Part shown: one piece after another, positions 17,046 through 26,000 of the stretch
How positions within the stretch are numbered: position 1 is the stretch's first letter
Layout of the letters: each line of letters starts with the position of its first letter
The notes under the pieces: model-generated
Seen by the model: only the letters and a program-made list of their open reading frames with translations
What the model was told of the DNA's origin: nothing
The model's database searches: none
Origin: Marinilactibacillus sp036039175
GTDB lineage: Bacteria > Bacillota > Bacilli > Lactobacillales > Carnobacteriaceae_A
Length of the DNA: 64,000 nt
Assembly (NCBI RefSeq): GCF_036039175.1
Contig: NZ_JAYXKP010000001.1
Coordinates: forward strand, 186,001 to 250,000
Direction of reading: 5' to 3'
Made by a program: the position numbers and the translations under genes

Positions 17046-18161
17046 ATGTTGAATGAGCCGAAGTATATAACGATAAAAAAAGAGTTGCAACAAAAAATTA
17101 AAAGTAATAGTTATTTATTAGGAAGCAAAATTCCTTCTGAAGCAGAATTGCGAAAACAGTTTGACGTCAGTAGACATACCATTAGACAAGCCGTATCTGA
17201 ATTAGTAAATGAAGGCTTTTTAGTGAAACAGCAAGGGTCAGGAACTTTTGTGAGTGACATATACAAAAAAGAAATCGTAACGTCTTCAAAAAGAACGATA
17301 GGTGTGATCACTACTTATTTATCGGATTATATCTTCCCTTCAATCATTAGGGGTATTGAAGAAGAGCTTTCTAAACATGATTACTCTTTAATGTTATCAA
17401 GTACACGTAACAATGTAGACAATGAGCGCTCCTCTTTAGAAAGCATGATCGATCAAAATGTAGATGGATTGATTGTTGAGCCAACAAAAAGTAATTTGAT
17501 GAATCCCAACTTAAATTACTATCTCAATCTATCAGAGAGACCAGTACCAATGATCATGCTTAATGCTACGTATGAAGAACTAGACTTTCCAGTTGTTGCA
17601 ATAGATGATGTCAAAGCGGGCCGGATAGCAACAGAACATTTGATTGAATTGAATCATACGAATATCGGTATCATCACTAAGGCAGACGATTTACAAGGGA
17701 AGAATCGCCTGAAAGGGTATATTAGAGCGCTATATGATGCGAAACTTTCATTCGATAACAATTACATTATACGTTATGATACGGAGACAAAACAAACGCT
17801 ACCTCAAATGATTCGCGATCTGTTATTGTCTGAAAACGTACCGACTAGCTTCGTTTGCTATAACGACGAAGTAGCGGTTATGTTAATTAAAGAGATTAAT
17901 GCAATTGGTAAAACATGTCCAGATGATTTTTCAGTTGTTTCCCACGACAATAGCTTTTACAGTACCACTTTGCCATCTGTAAAGCTAACTTCAGTGGAAC
18001 ATCCAAAAGAAAACTTGGGTAAACAGGCAGCGATGATGCTCGTTAAGTCAATAGAAGAAGAAACAAAGATTGAATCTTATATATTTGATCCAGAGTTAAT
18101 TGTCCGAAATTCTACTAAGCGGTTGAGTGAAAATACAAAAGCTGAGACAGCTCATTCATAG
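17046..18161 (+). CDS. araR: Arabinose-responsive repressor AraR
   Basis: A 371-residue transcription factor with an N-terminal GntR-type winged helix (about 5-70; KIPSEAELRKQFDVSRHTIRQAV is its recognition region) and a C-terminal LacI/GalR-type sugar-binding domain (about 80-365, starting TIGVITTYLSDYIFP). This hybrid is characteristic of AraR, which releases DNA when it binds L-arabinose. ATG 17046 is chosen over GTG 17037, which lies inside the AAGGAG ribosome binding site. Boxes matching its known operator occur at its own promoter and five others in the window. It lies just upstream of araD-araA-araB on the same strand. Confidence 0.95.
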   Translation: MLNEPKYITIKKELQQKIKSNSYLLGSKIPSEAELRKQFDVSRHTIRQAVSELVNEGFLVKQQGSGTFVSDIYKKEIVTSSKRTIGVITTYLSDYIFPSIIRGIEEELSKHDYSLMLSSTRNNVDNERSSLESMIDQNVDGLIVEPTKSNLMNPNLNYYLNLSERPVPMIMLNATYEELDFPVVAIDDVKAGRIATEHLIELNHTNIGIITKADDLQGKNRLKGYIRALYDAKLSFDNNYIIRYDTETKQTLPQMIRDLLLSENVPTSFVCYNDEVAVMLIKEINAIGKTCPDDFSVVSHDNSFYSTTLPSVKLTSVEHPKENLGKQAAMMLVKSIEEETKIESYIFDPELIVRNSTKRLSENTKAETAHS

Positions 18162-18165
18162 TTCA

Positions 18166-18265
18166 CAAGGTACGTTCGTGTGTAACGTAAAATAATAGAA
18201 TTTTTTCTATTATACAGTTGACACGTACGTACCTTTAATTTACAATAGGGATGTAAGCGTTACAC
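18166..18265 (+). promoter_or_regulatory. araD-araA promoter with two AraR boxes and cre-like palindrome
   Basis: TTGACA (18218-18223) and TACAAT (18241-18246) are 17 bp apart. AraR boxes CAAGGTACGTTCGTGT (18166-18181) and ACACGTACGTACCTTT (18221-18236) are centred 55 bp apart; the second fills the promoter spacer. TGTAAGCGTTACA (18252-18264), just after the -10, is a perfect odd palindrome resembling a cre site with one base missing. Confidence 0.75.
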
Positions 18266-18336
18266 AATACTTAGATTTAAAGATGGACCCTTTAATGGAA
18301 CCCAATACGTTGTATAAATGAAAGGAATGATAGAAT

Positions 18337-19032
18337 TTGCTTGAAGCATTAAGAGATCAAGTCTACAAAGCAAATATGGCATTACCGAAATATAAATTGA
18401 TTACGTTTACATGGGGAAACGTGAGCGGAATCGATAGAGATTCGAATTTAGTTGTCATTAAACCTAGTGGAGTCGCTTATGAAGATCTCTCACCAGAGAA
18501 CATGGTGATTGTAGACTTAGATGGCAATATTATTGAAGGAGAACTGAATCCATCTAGTGATACAGCAACTCACTTAGAACTATATAAAAATTTTCAGCAT
18601 ATAGGAGGAATCGTGCATACACATTCTCCGTGGGCTGTTAGTTATGCTCAAGCAGGAAGAGACATTCCGGCAGCGGGAACGACTCAAGCTGATTATTTTT
18701 ATGGATCAATCCCAGTTACGAGAGAGATGACTGTAGAAGAAATTTCAAACGACTACGAGTTGAAAACAGGTTCTGTAATTATTGAGACTTTCCAAACAAG
18801 AAGTATTGATCCAGACAAAGTGCCTGGTGTCTTGGTTAACGATCACGGCCCTTTCACTTGGGGTAAGTCTCCAGAAGAGGCTGTTCATAACTCAGTTGTA
18901 TTAGAACAAGTTGCTGAAATGACTTACCACAGTTTGCAGCTGAATCCTGAAAAAATAGAGATGAACCAAAACCTTCTCGATAAGCACTATTTGAGAAAAC
19001 ATGGGGATAACGCTTATTACGGTCAAAGATAA
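18337..19032 (+). CDS. araD: L-ribulose-5-phosphate 4-epimerase
   Basis: Last step of the arabinose pathway, converting L-ribulose-5-phosphate to D-xylulose-5-phosphate. The 231 residues match the family length. Zinc ligands are visible as His94 and His96 (GIVHTHSPW) and His170 (VNDHGPF), close to His95, His97 and His171 in E. coli. The phosphate-binding motifs TWGNVS and KPSGV are present. The start is TTG, supported by AAAGGA about ten bases upstream and by the family N-terminus (MLEALRDQVYKAN). First gene of the ara catabolic unit. Confidence 0.96.
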   Translation: MLEALRDQVYKANMALPKYKLITFTWGNVSGIDRDSNLVVIKPSGVAYEDLSPENMVIVDLDGNIIEGELNPSSDTATHLELYKNFQHIGGIVHTHSPWAVSYAQAGRDIPAAGTTQADYFYGSIPVTREMTVEEISNDYELKTGSVIIETFQTRSIDPDKVPGVLVNDHGPFTWGKSPEEAVHNSVVLEQVAEMTYHSLQLNPEKIEMNQNLLDKHYLRKHGDNAYYGQR

Positions 19033-19058
19033 AAATATAAAATGAGGATGTGCTTTAC

Positions 19059-20483
19059 ATGTTAAAAACAGAAGAAAAAGTATTTTGGTTAGTTGTAGGT
19101 AGTCAACATCTATATGGTCCAGAAACACTTAAACAAGTCGAAGATCATGCTAAAGAAATGGTAGAAGTACTAAACAAAGAAGCTTCTTTTCCTTATCCAT
19201 TAGAATACAAAGCATTAGTCACAACTGCTGATGAAATTAAAAATGTTATGAAAGAAGTTAACTATCAGGATAAAGTAGCTGGTGTCGTTACTTGGATGCA
19301 TACATTCTCACCAGCAAAATTATGGATTCCCGGTACAAAATTACTGCAAAAGCCTTTATTACACTTAGCTACTCAATATCATAAAGAGATTCCTTGGGAT
19401 TCAATCGATATGGACTTTATGAACTTGAATCAAAGTGCTCACGGTGATAGAGAATATGGCTTTATTAATGCTCGCTTGCGCTTAAACAACAAAATCGTTG
19501 TAGGCCATTATCAAGATCCAGACGTTCATAAAGAAATGTCTGACTGGATGTTATCTGCGATTGGATTTGTAGAATCTCAAAATATTAAAGTTGCTCGTTT
19601 TGGAGATAACATGAGAAACGTTGGCGTAACTGAAGGAGACAAAGTTGAAGCTGCCATTCAATTTGGATGGACTGTTGATTATTACGGAATTGGTGATCTT
19701 GTAGAAGAAATGAATCAGGTTACTGATGAAGAGATCCAAGAAACTTTCGAAGAGTGTGGCGAACTATACGATATGGAATATCGCGATAATGATCAAGACT
19801 TTTTTGACGAACATGTTAAAGAACAAGTTAGAATCGAAATTGGTTTAAGAAGATTCCTTGAACGTGGAGGCTATACAGCATTCACAACGAATTTTGAAGA
19901 CCTTCATGGAATGAAACAACTTCCGGGTATGGCTGTTCAAAGGCTTAATGCAGAAGGATATGGATTTGCTGGCGAAGGTGACTGGAAGACAGCAGCGCTT
20001 GACCGCTTGATGAAAGTTATGGCGAATAATATCTCTACTGGCTTTATGGAAGACTACACCTATAACATGACTAAAGGTAATGAATATATCGTTCAATCTC
20101 ACATGTTAGAAGTTGATCCTACTTTTGCTGAAACGAAACCACGAGTAGTCGTAAACCCACTAGGTATTGGCGATAAAGAAGATCCAGCACGTCTAGTATT
20201 TGATGGTAAAGCTGGAGAAGGCTTGACAGTATCTATGTTAGATATGGGTTCTCATTACCGTCTGATGGTGAACACATTCACAGCTGAAACACCTACTGAA
20301 GAAGCACCGAAGTTGCCAGTAGCAAGAGTGATCTGGAAACCAAATCCTGATTTTAAAACAGGTATTAAAAAATGGATTCAAGCGGGTGGAGGCCACCATA
20401 CAGTAGCTACATTAGCGCTTAGCCTAGACGTTATACTTGACTGGGCAAAACTAGTAGATATTGAGACTGTTGTAATTGATTAA
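19059..20483 (+). CDS. araA: L-arabinose isomerase
   Basis: Converts L-arabinose to L-ribulose; cytoplasmic, manganese-dependent. The 474-residue length equals that of lactic acid bacterial AraA. Catalytic and metal residues are in place: Glu306 (GFAGEGDW), Glu331 (FMEDYTY), His348 (QSHML) and His447 (GGGHHTVAT). ATG 19059 is chosen over an in-frame GTG at 19050 because TGAGGA at 19044-19049 is well spaced only for the ATG. It lies 26 bases after araD and is followed by a terminator, so araB depends on read-through. Confidence 0.97.
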   Translation: MLKTEEKVFWLVVGSQHLYGPETLKQVEDHAKEMVEVLNKEASFPYPLEYKALVTTADEIKNVMKEVNYQDKVAGVVTWMHTFSPAKLWIPGTKLLQKPLLHLATQYHKEIPWDSIDMDFMNLNQSAHGDREYGFINARLRLNNKIVVGHYQDPDVHKEMSDWMLSAIGFVESQNIKVARFGDNMRNVGVTEGDKVEAAIQFGWTVDYYGIGDLVEEMNQVTDEEIQETFEECGELYDMEYRDNDQDFFDEHVKEQVRIEIGLRRFLERGGYTAFTTNFEDLHGMKQLPGMAVQRLNAEGYGFAGEGDWKTAALDRLMKVMANNISTGFMEDYTYNMTKGNEYIVQSHMLEVDPTFAETKPRVVVNPLGIGDKEDPARLVFDGKAGEGLTVSMLDMGSHYRLMVNTFTAETPTEEAPKLPVARVIWKPNPDFKTGIKKWIQAGGGHHTVATLALSLDVILDWAKLVDIETVVID

Positions 20484-20492
20484 AACCAAGTG

Positions 20493-20527
20493 AGCTAATA
20501 AACGTTTACGTTTGTTAGCTTTTCTTT
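20493..20527 (+). terminator. Terminator between araA and araB
   Basis: AGCTAATAAACG pairs with CGTTTGTTAGCT (one G-T pair) around TTTA, followed by TTTCTTTT. No promoter is visible between it and araB, so it probably lowers kinase output relative to isomerase. Confidence 0.75.
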
Positions 20528-20559
20528 TATAAAATAGATGATTGAAATGAGGGTTTATA

Positions 20560-22164
20560 ATGTCAGCTGAATCGAAAAATACTCTATCACTTGATCAAAA
20601 TACCTTATCACTAGGTATCGAATTTGGCTCTACTCGAGTAAAGGCAGTCTTAATAGACGATACATTTGCACCAATCGCAAGTGGTGCATACGACTGGGAA
20701 AATAGGCTTATAGATGGATACTGGACTTATGATTTAGAAGAAGTATGGTCAGGCTTGCAGTCTGCGTATAAAAATCTTTTTGAAGAAGTTAAACAAAAGT
20801 ACGGTGTTAATCTTACCAGAGTCTCTTCAATAGGATTTTCGGGTATGATGCATGGTTACTTATCCTTTAATAAGAATGAAGAGTTACTAGTGCCTTTTAG
20901 AACCTGGAGAAACACAACAACGGATGCAGCTTCTAGAAAGCTGACTAAGTTATTCTCGTTCAATATTCCGCATCGTTGGAGTATTTCACATCTATATCAA
21001 GCCATTTTAAATGACGAACCCCATGTTCAAGAAATTGATTTTGTTACGACACTTGCAGGGTATGTTCATTGGAAATTGACAGGTGAAAAAGTTGTTGGTG
21101 TAGGAGAAGCGGCAGGTATGTTTCCAATCGACAGCGAAACCATTGATTTTGATAAAAATAGAATAGATCAATTTAACGCACTTTCAGAGATAAAAGCTTT
21201 GGACTGGACCCTGACTGAAATTTTTCCAAAAGTTTTAGCCGCTGGAAGCGTGGCGGGTAGTCTTACTTTGGAAGGGGCTAAATTAATAGATCCAACAGGT
21301 CATTTAATGGCTGGTATTCCATTTTGTCCTCCAGAAGGAGATGCTGGAACGGGGATGGTCGCGACAAATTCAGTGGCGGAACGAACAGGAAACGTCTCTG
21401 CAGGAACCTCTGTTTTTTCAATGATCGTGCTAGAAGAGCCTTTGTCTAATTACTATGAAGAGATTGATATGGTCACTACACCAACAGGTAAACCAACTGC
21501 GATGGTGCATTGTAATAATTTCACAACGGATATTAATGCTTGGGCAAAATTGTTTGGAGAATTAATTGAAGCTCTAGGGCTATCGGTTGATAAAGATCAA
21601 TTATTTACAACACTTTTTGAAAAATCACTTGAAGCAGATTCCGATGGGGGCAAATTGGTCAGTTGTAACTATTACTCTGGAGAACCTATTACAGGGCTAG
21701 AAGAAGGACGTCCTTTATTTGTACAAATGCCGGACAGCATTCTTTCACTTCCTAATTTTATGAGAACACAAATTTATTCAGCATTAGCTACTTTAAAAAT
21801 GGGTATGGATATTTTGATTTCAAAAGAAGATGTCCAAGTTGAACAGTTACTAGGGCACGGCGGCTTCTTTAGAACGAAGTATGTTGGCCAAAAGATGATG
21901 GCGGACGCCTTGAATGTGCCCGTTACTGTAATGGAAACAGCAGGTGAAGGAGGGCCTTGGGGAATGGCTCTATTAGCTTCTTATTTGGTAAAAAAAGAAG
22001 AAGGACAAACGCTCGAATCATTCTTAGGAGAACAAGTATTTTCTATAGAAGTTCCAAACACTTTAAAACCATCTAAAACTGGATCAAATGACTTTAATGA
22101 ATTCATGAAAAGGTATACAATGATATTGGACGTAGAGAAGCAAGCCGTTCAATCTTTAAAATAA
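20560..22164 (+). CDS. araB: Ribulokinase, lactic-acid-bacterial AraB type (FGGY kinase)
   Basis: Phosphorylates L-ribulose; position after araD-araA supports this over xylulokinase. The 534 residues form a two-domain FGGY kinase: LGIEFGSTRVKAVLIDD near 17-34 is the N-terminal phosphate loop, GEGGPWGMALLASY near the C-terminus the second signature. The length and the extra N-terminal residues before the first strand match the AraB form of Lactobacillus plantarum rather than the E. coli form. AAATGAGGG precedes the ATG. It is separated from araA by a terminator. Confidence 0.85.
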   Translation: MSAESKNTLSLDQNTLSLGIEFGSTRVKAVLIDDTFAPIASGAYDWENRLIDGYWTYDLEEVWSGLQSAYKNLFEEVKQKYGVNLTRVSSIGFSGMMHGYLSFNKNEELLVPFRTWRNTTTDAASRKLTKLFSFNIPHRWSISHLYQAILNDEPHVQEIDFVTTLAGYVHWKLTGEKVVGVGEAAGMFPIDSETIDFDKNRIDQFNALSEIKALDWTLTEIFPKVLAAGSVAGSLTLEGAKLIDPTGHLMAGIPFCPPEGDAGTGMVATNSVAERTGNVSAGTSVFSMIVLEEPLSNYYEEIDMVTTPTGKPTAMVHCNNFTTDINAWAKLFGELIEALGLSVDKDQLFTTLFEKSLEADSDGGKLVSCNYYSGEPITGLEEGRPLFVQMPDSILSLPNFMRTQIYSALATLKMGMDILISKEDVQVEQLLGHGGFFRTKYVGQKMMADALNVPVTVMETAGEGGPWGMALLASYLVKKEEGQTLESFLGEQVFSIEVPNTLKPSKTGSNDFNEFMKRYTMILDVEKQAVQSLK

Positions 22165-22179
22165 TTGGAGGTTGTGAGT

Positions 22180-22410
22180 ATGCAAAATGATCCATTACAA
22201 GGCAATGCAAATCCAAATAGTATGAATCATCCAGCTCATTTAGTGGCTGCAGAAGAAGCTGATCGTTACACGAAAGCTGATCCAGATAGTGAAGTTAAGA
22301 ATGAGGATGAAAAAGAACAAGATACCAAGCCTGAAGATTTTGAAAATTTCAATATCGACAAGGTCGATGATTTAAATAAGGTAAAAGAAGAAGATGTAGA
22401 TCATAAATAA
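22180..22410 (+). CDS. Small acidic protein downstream of araB, unknown
   Basis: A 76-residue, strongly charged protein (MQNDPLQGNANPNSMNHPAH...) rich in Asp, Glu and Lys, with low complexity from about residue 35 on. No membrane segment, cysteine pattern or known domain is visible; it is probably disordered. GGAG (22167-22170) fits ATG 22180 rather than the earlier in-frame TTG. It lies 15 bases after araB and before a terminator, so it belongs to the ara transcript. Not recognised. Confidence 0.65.
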   Translation: MQNDPLQGNANPNSMNHPAHLVAAEEADRYTKADPDSEVKNEDEKEQDTKPEDFENFNIDKVDDLNKVKEEDVDHK

Positions 22411-22440
22411 AAAGATGGAATGATGCAACAGGCAATATTT

Positions 22441-22486
22441 GTCCTCGTAAGATAGAGTATTCACTCTTCTAACGAGGACTTTTTTT
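22441..22486 (+). terminator. Terminator of the ara catabolic unit
   Basis: GTCCTCGT pairs with ACGAGGAC (22472-22479) around an inner, partly paired region, then seven T. Confidence 0.85.
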
Positions 22487-22500
22487 GTATAAAAGATTTA

Positions 22501-22613
22501 AGAAAACGCTTGCTTAAATAGGTGGTGTATTATACTATTGATTAAAAGGTACGTACAAATAGGACAGTTCATTTCATTTAAATCATGTGCTTTCTTAAGT
22601 TATACGTACATTA
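22501..22613 (+). promoter_or_regulatory. GH127-GH27 promoter with cre-like site and two AraR boxes
   Basis: AGAAAACGCTTGCT (22501-22514) is a cre-like match overlapping the -35 region. TATACT at 22531-22536 is the likely -10. AAAGGTACGTACAAAT (22545-22560), identical to the abfA box, and AGTTATACGTACATTA (22598-22613) are centred 53 bp apart, about five helical turns. Confidence 0.7.
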
Positions 22614-22656
22614 CTAATTTCGACTGACAAATTGCAGTATGTGGAGGAAATCAAGC

Positions 22657-24606
22657 ATGATAGATTCAAACATTACAATTAAAGATGAATTTTGGAAGCG
22701 ATATATTGATTTAATAAAGACTGAAATGATTCCTTTTCAGTGGAACGTATTACATGATCAAGAAGACATCAAAATTGATAAAGAACGCGATGACGCTAAC
22801 ATTCCTTCTGAAAAAAGTCACGCTATAGAAAACTTTAGAATTGCAGCAGGTCGCTCAGAAGGGCACCACTACGGTTGGTTATTCCAAGATTCTGATGTTT
22901 ACAAGTGGTTAGAGTCAGCGGCTAATGTTTATAAAATTACGAAAGACGATCAGTTAAAACAAATGATGGATGAAGTGATTGAACTGATTCAAGATGCTCA
23001 AGAAGATGACGGTTATCTTAGTACTTTTTACCAAATTGATGCACCTCAATTAAAGTTTCGAAAGCTATTTGAAAGTCATGAGCTCTACTGTGCAGGTCAT
23101 TTGATTGAAGCAGCCGTTGCGCATTACAGAGCAACAGATGATGATCGCTTAATTGAAGTTGTAAAAAAATACGTAGACTGTATTCAAGCTCACTTTGGAC
23201 CTGAGGAAGTCAAAATCAACGGGGCTGACGGTCATCAAGAAATCGAACTGGCGCTCGTTAAACTATATGAAGTGACAAATGATGAGTCTTACTTGAAATT
23301 AAGTGAGTGGTTTCTTGAGGTTCGTGGTCAAGATCCTAACTTTTACAGAAAACAGATGGAAGAGAATATTGAACTGGGCTTAGACAATCGTGCGCCGATT
23401 ATGATCAACAATGTCTATCATCAATCCCATAAGCCAGTGACTGAACAAACAGAAGCAGTAGGTCATGCAGTAAGACTCGTTTACATGGCGGCAGCTATGG
23501 CAGATGTTGCTTATTACACAAAAAATGACAAACTTTTCAAAGCGGCGAAGCGAATCTGGAAAAATATTGTGAAAAAGAGAATGTATATTACGGGTGGAGT
23601 CGGCTCTACCGTTCACGGTGAAGCATTTACATTTGATTTCGACCTACCGAACGATACGATGTACTGTGAAACGTGTGCCGCTATCGGCCTAATGTTCTTC
23701 GCGAAGGCTATGATGAAAAACGAAGTTGATGCAGAATATGCACACGTCATGGAACGGGCTCTACATAACTCTGTCATCAGTGGAATGGCACTCGATGGGA
23801 AACATTTCTTTTATGTTAATCCACTGGAAGTTAACCCAGAAGCCAGCCAAAAAGATCCCGGAAAAAGTCATGTGAAATCAACAAGACCTTCATGGTTTGG
23901 ATGTGCTTGTTGTCCACCGAACATTGCAAGAACGCTGACTTCACTTGAAAAGTACTTATATAGTGAAAAAGAAGATACCCTTTACGTGAATCTTTTCATG
24001 GATCATTCAGGAAAGATTTCTTTCAACAATCAAGAAGTTGAATTGGAACAAATGGTTTCGTTTGAAGATGAAGGTTCGCTTGAGCTATCAGTAGATGCTC
24101 CAAAGGCCTTTACGCTCGGTATCAGAATACCAACATGGGCAAGTAATCTTTCAATAAAACAAGATGGATCAGAAGTAGATTTTGAAGTCGCTTATGGATA
24201 CGCAATGATTCCGGTAAATGAAAAAATCGTTTTAACGCTTAGTTTTGATGTTTCAGTACTTATGCATCAGGCGCATCCTAAAGTTAGAGATGATTTAGGA
24301 AAAGTAGCGCTACAAAGAGGTCCATTTGTTTATTGTATGGAAGAAACGGACAACGAGTCAGACCTACATTTAATGAGATTGAAAAATCATATTTGCTCAG
24401 AAAAAGTTAGTGACTCGGTTTTGGGATCCCATGTTGCACTTAAAGCACAAGGTGAAAAAAGAGTCATTGATGAAGAGTGGGAAAACGTATTGTATAGAAC
24501 ATACAAAGAACCCGTTTATGAAGAAAAAGATTTAACCTTTATACCTTATCATCTTTGGGCTAACCGTTCAGTGGGTGAAATGATGGTCTGGGTAGCTAAA
24601 AAATAA
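22657..24606 (+). CDS. Beta-L-arabinofuranosidase, GH127
   Basis: A 649-residue protein with an (alpha/alpha)6 barrel and C-terminal beta-sandwich expected of GH127, which removes beta-L-arabinofuranose, for example from hydroxyproline-rich plant glycoproteins. The unusual zinc/cysteine active site is intact: Glu338 and Cys340 in CETCAAIG, then Cys416, Cys418 (nucleophile by comparison with Bifidobacterium HypBA1) and Cys419 in GCACCPPN. ATG 22657 is chosen over 22639 because GGAGGA lies between them, and this start brings Glu338 and Cys340 into register with HypBA1. No signal peptide. First gene of an AraR-controlled pair with a GH27 enzyme. Confidence 0.93.
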   Translation: MIDSNITIKDEFWKRYIDLIKTEMIPFQWNVLHDQEDIKIDKERDDANIPSEKSHAIENFRIAAGRSEGHHYGWLFQDSDVYKWLESAANVYKITKDDQLKQMMDEVIELIQDAQEDDGYLSTFYQIDAPQLKFRKLFESHELYCAGHLIEAAVAHYRATDDDRLIEVVKKYVDCIQAHFGPEEVKINGADGHQEIELALVKLYEVTNDESYLKLSEWFLEVRGQDPNFYRKQMEENIELGLDNRAPIMINNVYHQSHKPVTEQTEAVGHAVRLVYMAAAMADVAYYTKNDKLFKAAKRIWKNIVKKRMYITGGVGSTVHGEAFTFDFDLPNDTMYCETCAAIGLMFFAKAMMKNEVDAEYAHVMERALHNSVISGMALDGKHFFYVNPLEVNPEASQKDPGKSHVKSTRPSWFGCACCPPNIARTLTSLEKYLYSEKEDTLYVNLFMDHSGKISFNNQEVELEQMVSFEDEGSLELSVDAPKAFTLGIRIPTWASNLSIKQDGSEVDFEVAYGYAMIPVNEKIVLTLSFDVSVLMHQAHPKVRDDLGKVALQRGPFVYCMEETDNESDLHLMRLKNHICSEKVSDSVLGSHVALKAQGEKRVIDEEWENVLYRTYKEPVYEEKDLTFIPYHLWANRSVGEMMVWVAKK

Positions 24607-24642
24607 AAATCTGAATACAAGAATTGGAAGGAGTCAGTTTGA

Positions 24643-25923
24643 ATGAACGAATTTAGAACCTGGGCCAAAACACCACCAAAAGGATGGAACAGCTGGGATT
24701 GTTTCGGTGCAGCAGTAACAGAAATAGATGTACATGAAAATGCCCAATATATATCAGAACATCTGAAAGATTATGGTTGGGAATACGTGGTCGTTGATAT
24801 TCAATGGTACGAACCAGAAGCAGATTCTTCGGTCTACCATCCCTTCACAGATCTAATTATGGATGAGTATTCAAGATTGATGCCGTCCGAAAAGCGATTT
24901 CCGTCATCTGAAAATGGAAATGGATTCAAACCACTGGGTGAGTATATTCATTCACTAGGGCTTAAATTTGGAATACATATTATGAGAGGCGTTCCAAGAC
25001 AAGCCGTTCATCAAAATGCTAAGATCAAAAATTCTGACTATACTGCAAGAGATATTGCTAAGCCGAATTCAATATGCCCTTGGAATACGGACATGTACGG
25101 AGTAGATCCGTCTCATCCAGGAGCGAAAGCCTACTATACTTCCTTAATAGAATTGTATGCTTCTTGGGGTGTGGATTTTCTAAAAATCGATGATATAGCT
25201 GATTCAAAGTTATATGGAGGACATGTTGAGGAAATTGAACTGATTCGAGAAGTGATTGATGAGTCAGGAAGAGAAATTGTGTTAAGTTTATCTCCTGGTC
25301 CAGCTTCTTTGGAGCATGGTAGTTTCTTACAGAACAGTGCAAATATGTGGAGACTGACAGATGATTACTGGGATAATTGGTGGCAATTATATGAGATGTT
25401 TGAGAAAAGCGCAAAATGGTCTCCGTTTGTAAGAGAAGGAAACTGGCCAGATTGTGATATGCTCCCTCTAGGCCATATTGGAGTAAGATCCGTCGATGGT
25501 GGTGGTGGCGACCGAATGTCCAGGTTTACAAAAGGAGAGCAGAAATCGATGATGTCTCTTTGGTCTATCTTTAGATCACCGTTGATGTTTGGAGGACACT
25601 TGCCTGATAATGATGAGTGGACTTTGAAATTACTTCAAAATCGCTATCTTCAGGAATTAAACGAACATAGTCATGGTGGATTCGAAGTTTCTAGAAAAGA
25701 TGATATTGCGATCTGGCACAGTCAGGGTCTGGATTGTGAATGGTTAGCTGTGTTTAATCTGAATGATCATTCAAAAAATGTAGAAATCGATTTTGGTGAA
25801 ATCCTTCTTGAAGCAAAAGGTTCGGTTATTGATGTTTGGTCAGACGAATCGAAAGACTATCAAGAAATCACTAAATTAGACATCCAACCGCACGACGTAA
25901 AACTTTATAAAATCTATAAATAA
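24643..25923 (+). CDS. GH27 glycosidase, possible beta-L-arabinopyranosidase
   Basis: A 426-residue TIM-barrel enzyme of family GH27, retaining. The start (TPPKGWNSWDCFGAAVTE) is typical. The nucleophile is Asp183 in FLKIDDI and the acid/base is in WRLTDDYWD (Asp240 or Asp241). Family GH27 is mostly alpha-galactosidases, but arabinan clusters of Geobacillus carry a GH27 beta-L-arabinopyranosidase (Abp), and L-arabinopyranose and D-galactose differ only at C5. AraR control and pairing with GH127 favour the arabinose activity; alpha-galactosidase stays possible. No signal peptide. AAGGAG precedes the ATG. Confidence 0.88.
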   Translation: MNEFRTWAKTPPKGWNSWDCFGAAVTEIDVHENAQYISEHLKDYGWEYVVVDIQWYEPEADSSVYHPFTDLIMDEYSRLMPSEKRFPSSENGNGFKPLGEYIHSLGLKFGIHIMRGVPRQAVHQNAKIKNSDYTARDIAKPNSICPWNTDMYGVDPSHPGAKAYYTSLIELYASWGVDFLKIDDIADSKLYGGHVEEIELIREVIDESGREIVLSLSPGPASLEHGSFLQNSANMWRLTDDYWDNWWQLYEMFEKSAKWSPFVREGNWPDCDMLPLGHIGVRSVDGGGGDRMSRFTKGEQKSMMSLWSIFRSPLMFGGHLPDNDEWTLKLLQNRYLQELNEHSHGGFEVSRKDDIAIWHSQGLDCEWLAVFNLNDHSKNVEIDFGEILLEAKGSVIDVWSDESKDYQEITKLDIQPHDVKLYKIYK

Positions 25924-25931
25924 TTTATAGT

Positions 25932-25980
25932 AAAAGGCGTAACAGATCCAAGTGAGAGACTTGGAGTGTTACGCCTTTTG
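25932..25980. terminator. Bidirectional terminator between convergent genes
   Basis: A 13-bp perfect stem, AAAAGGCGTAACA with TGTTACGCCTTTT, carries an inner hairpin (CCAAGT with ACTTGG). T tracts on both strands let it end both the GH27 transcript and the pentapeptide gene transcript. Confidence 0.85.
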
Positions 25981-26000
25981 CGTTGTCTATCTCTAAAAAA

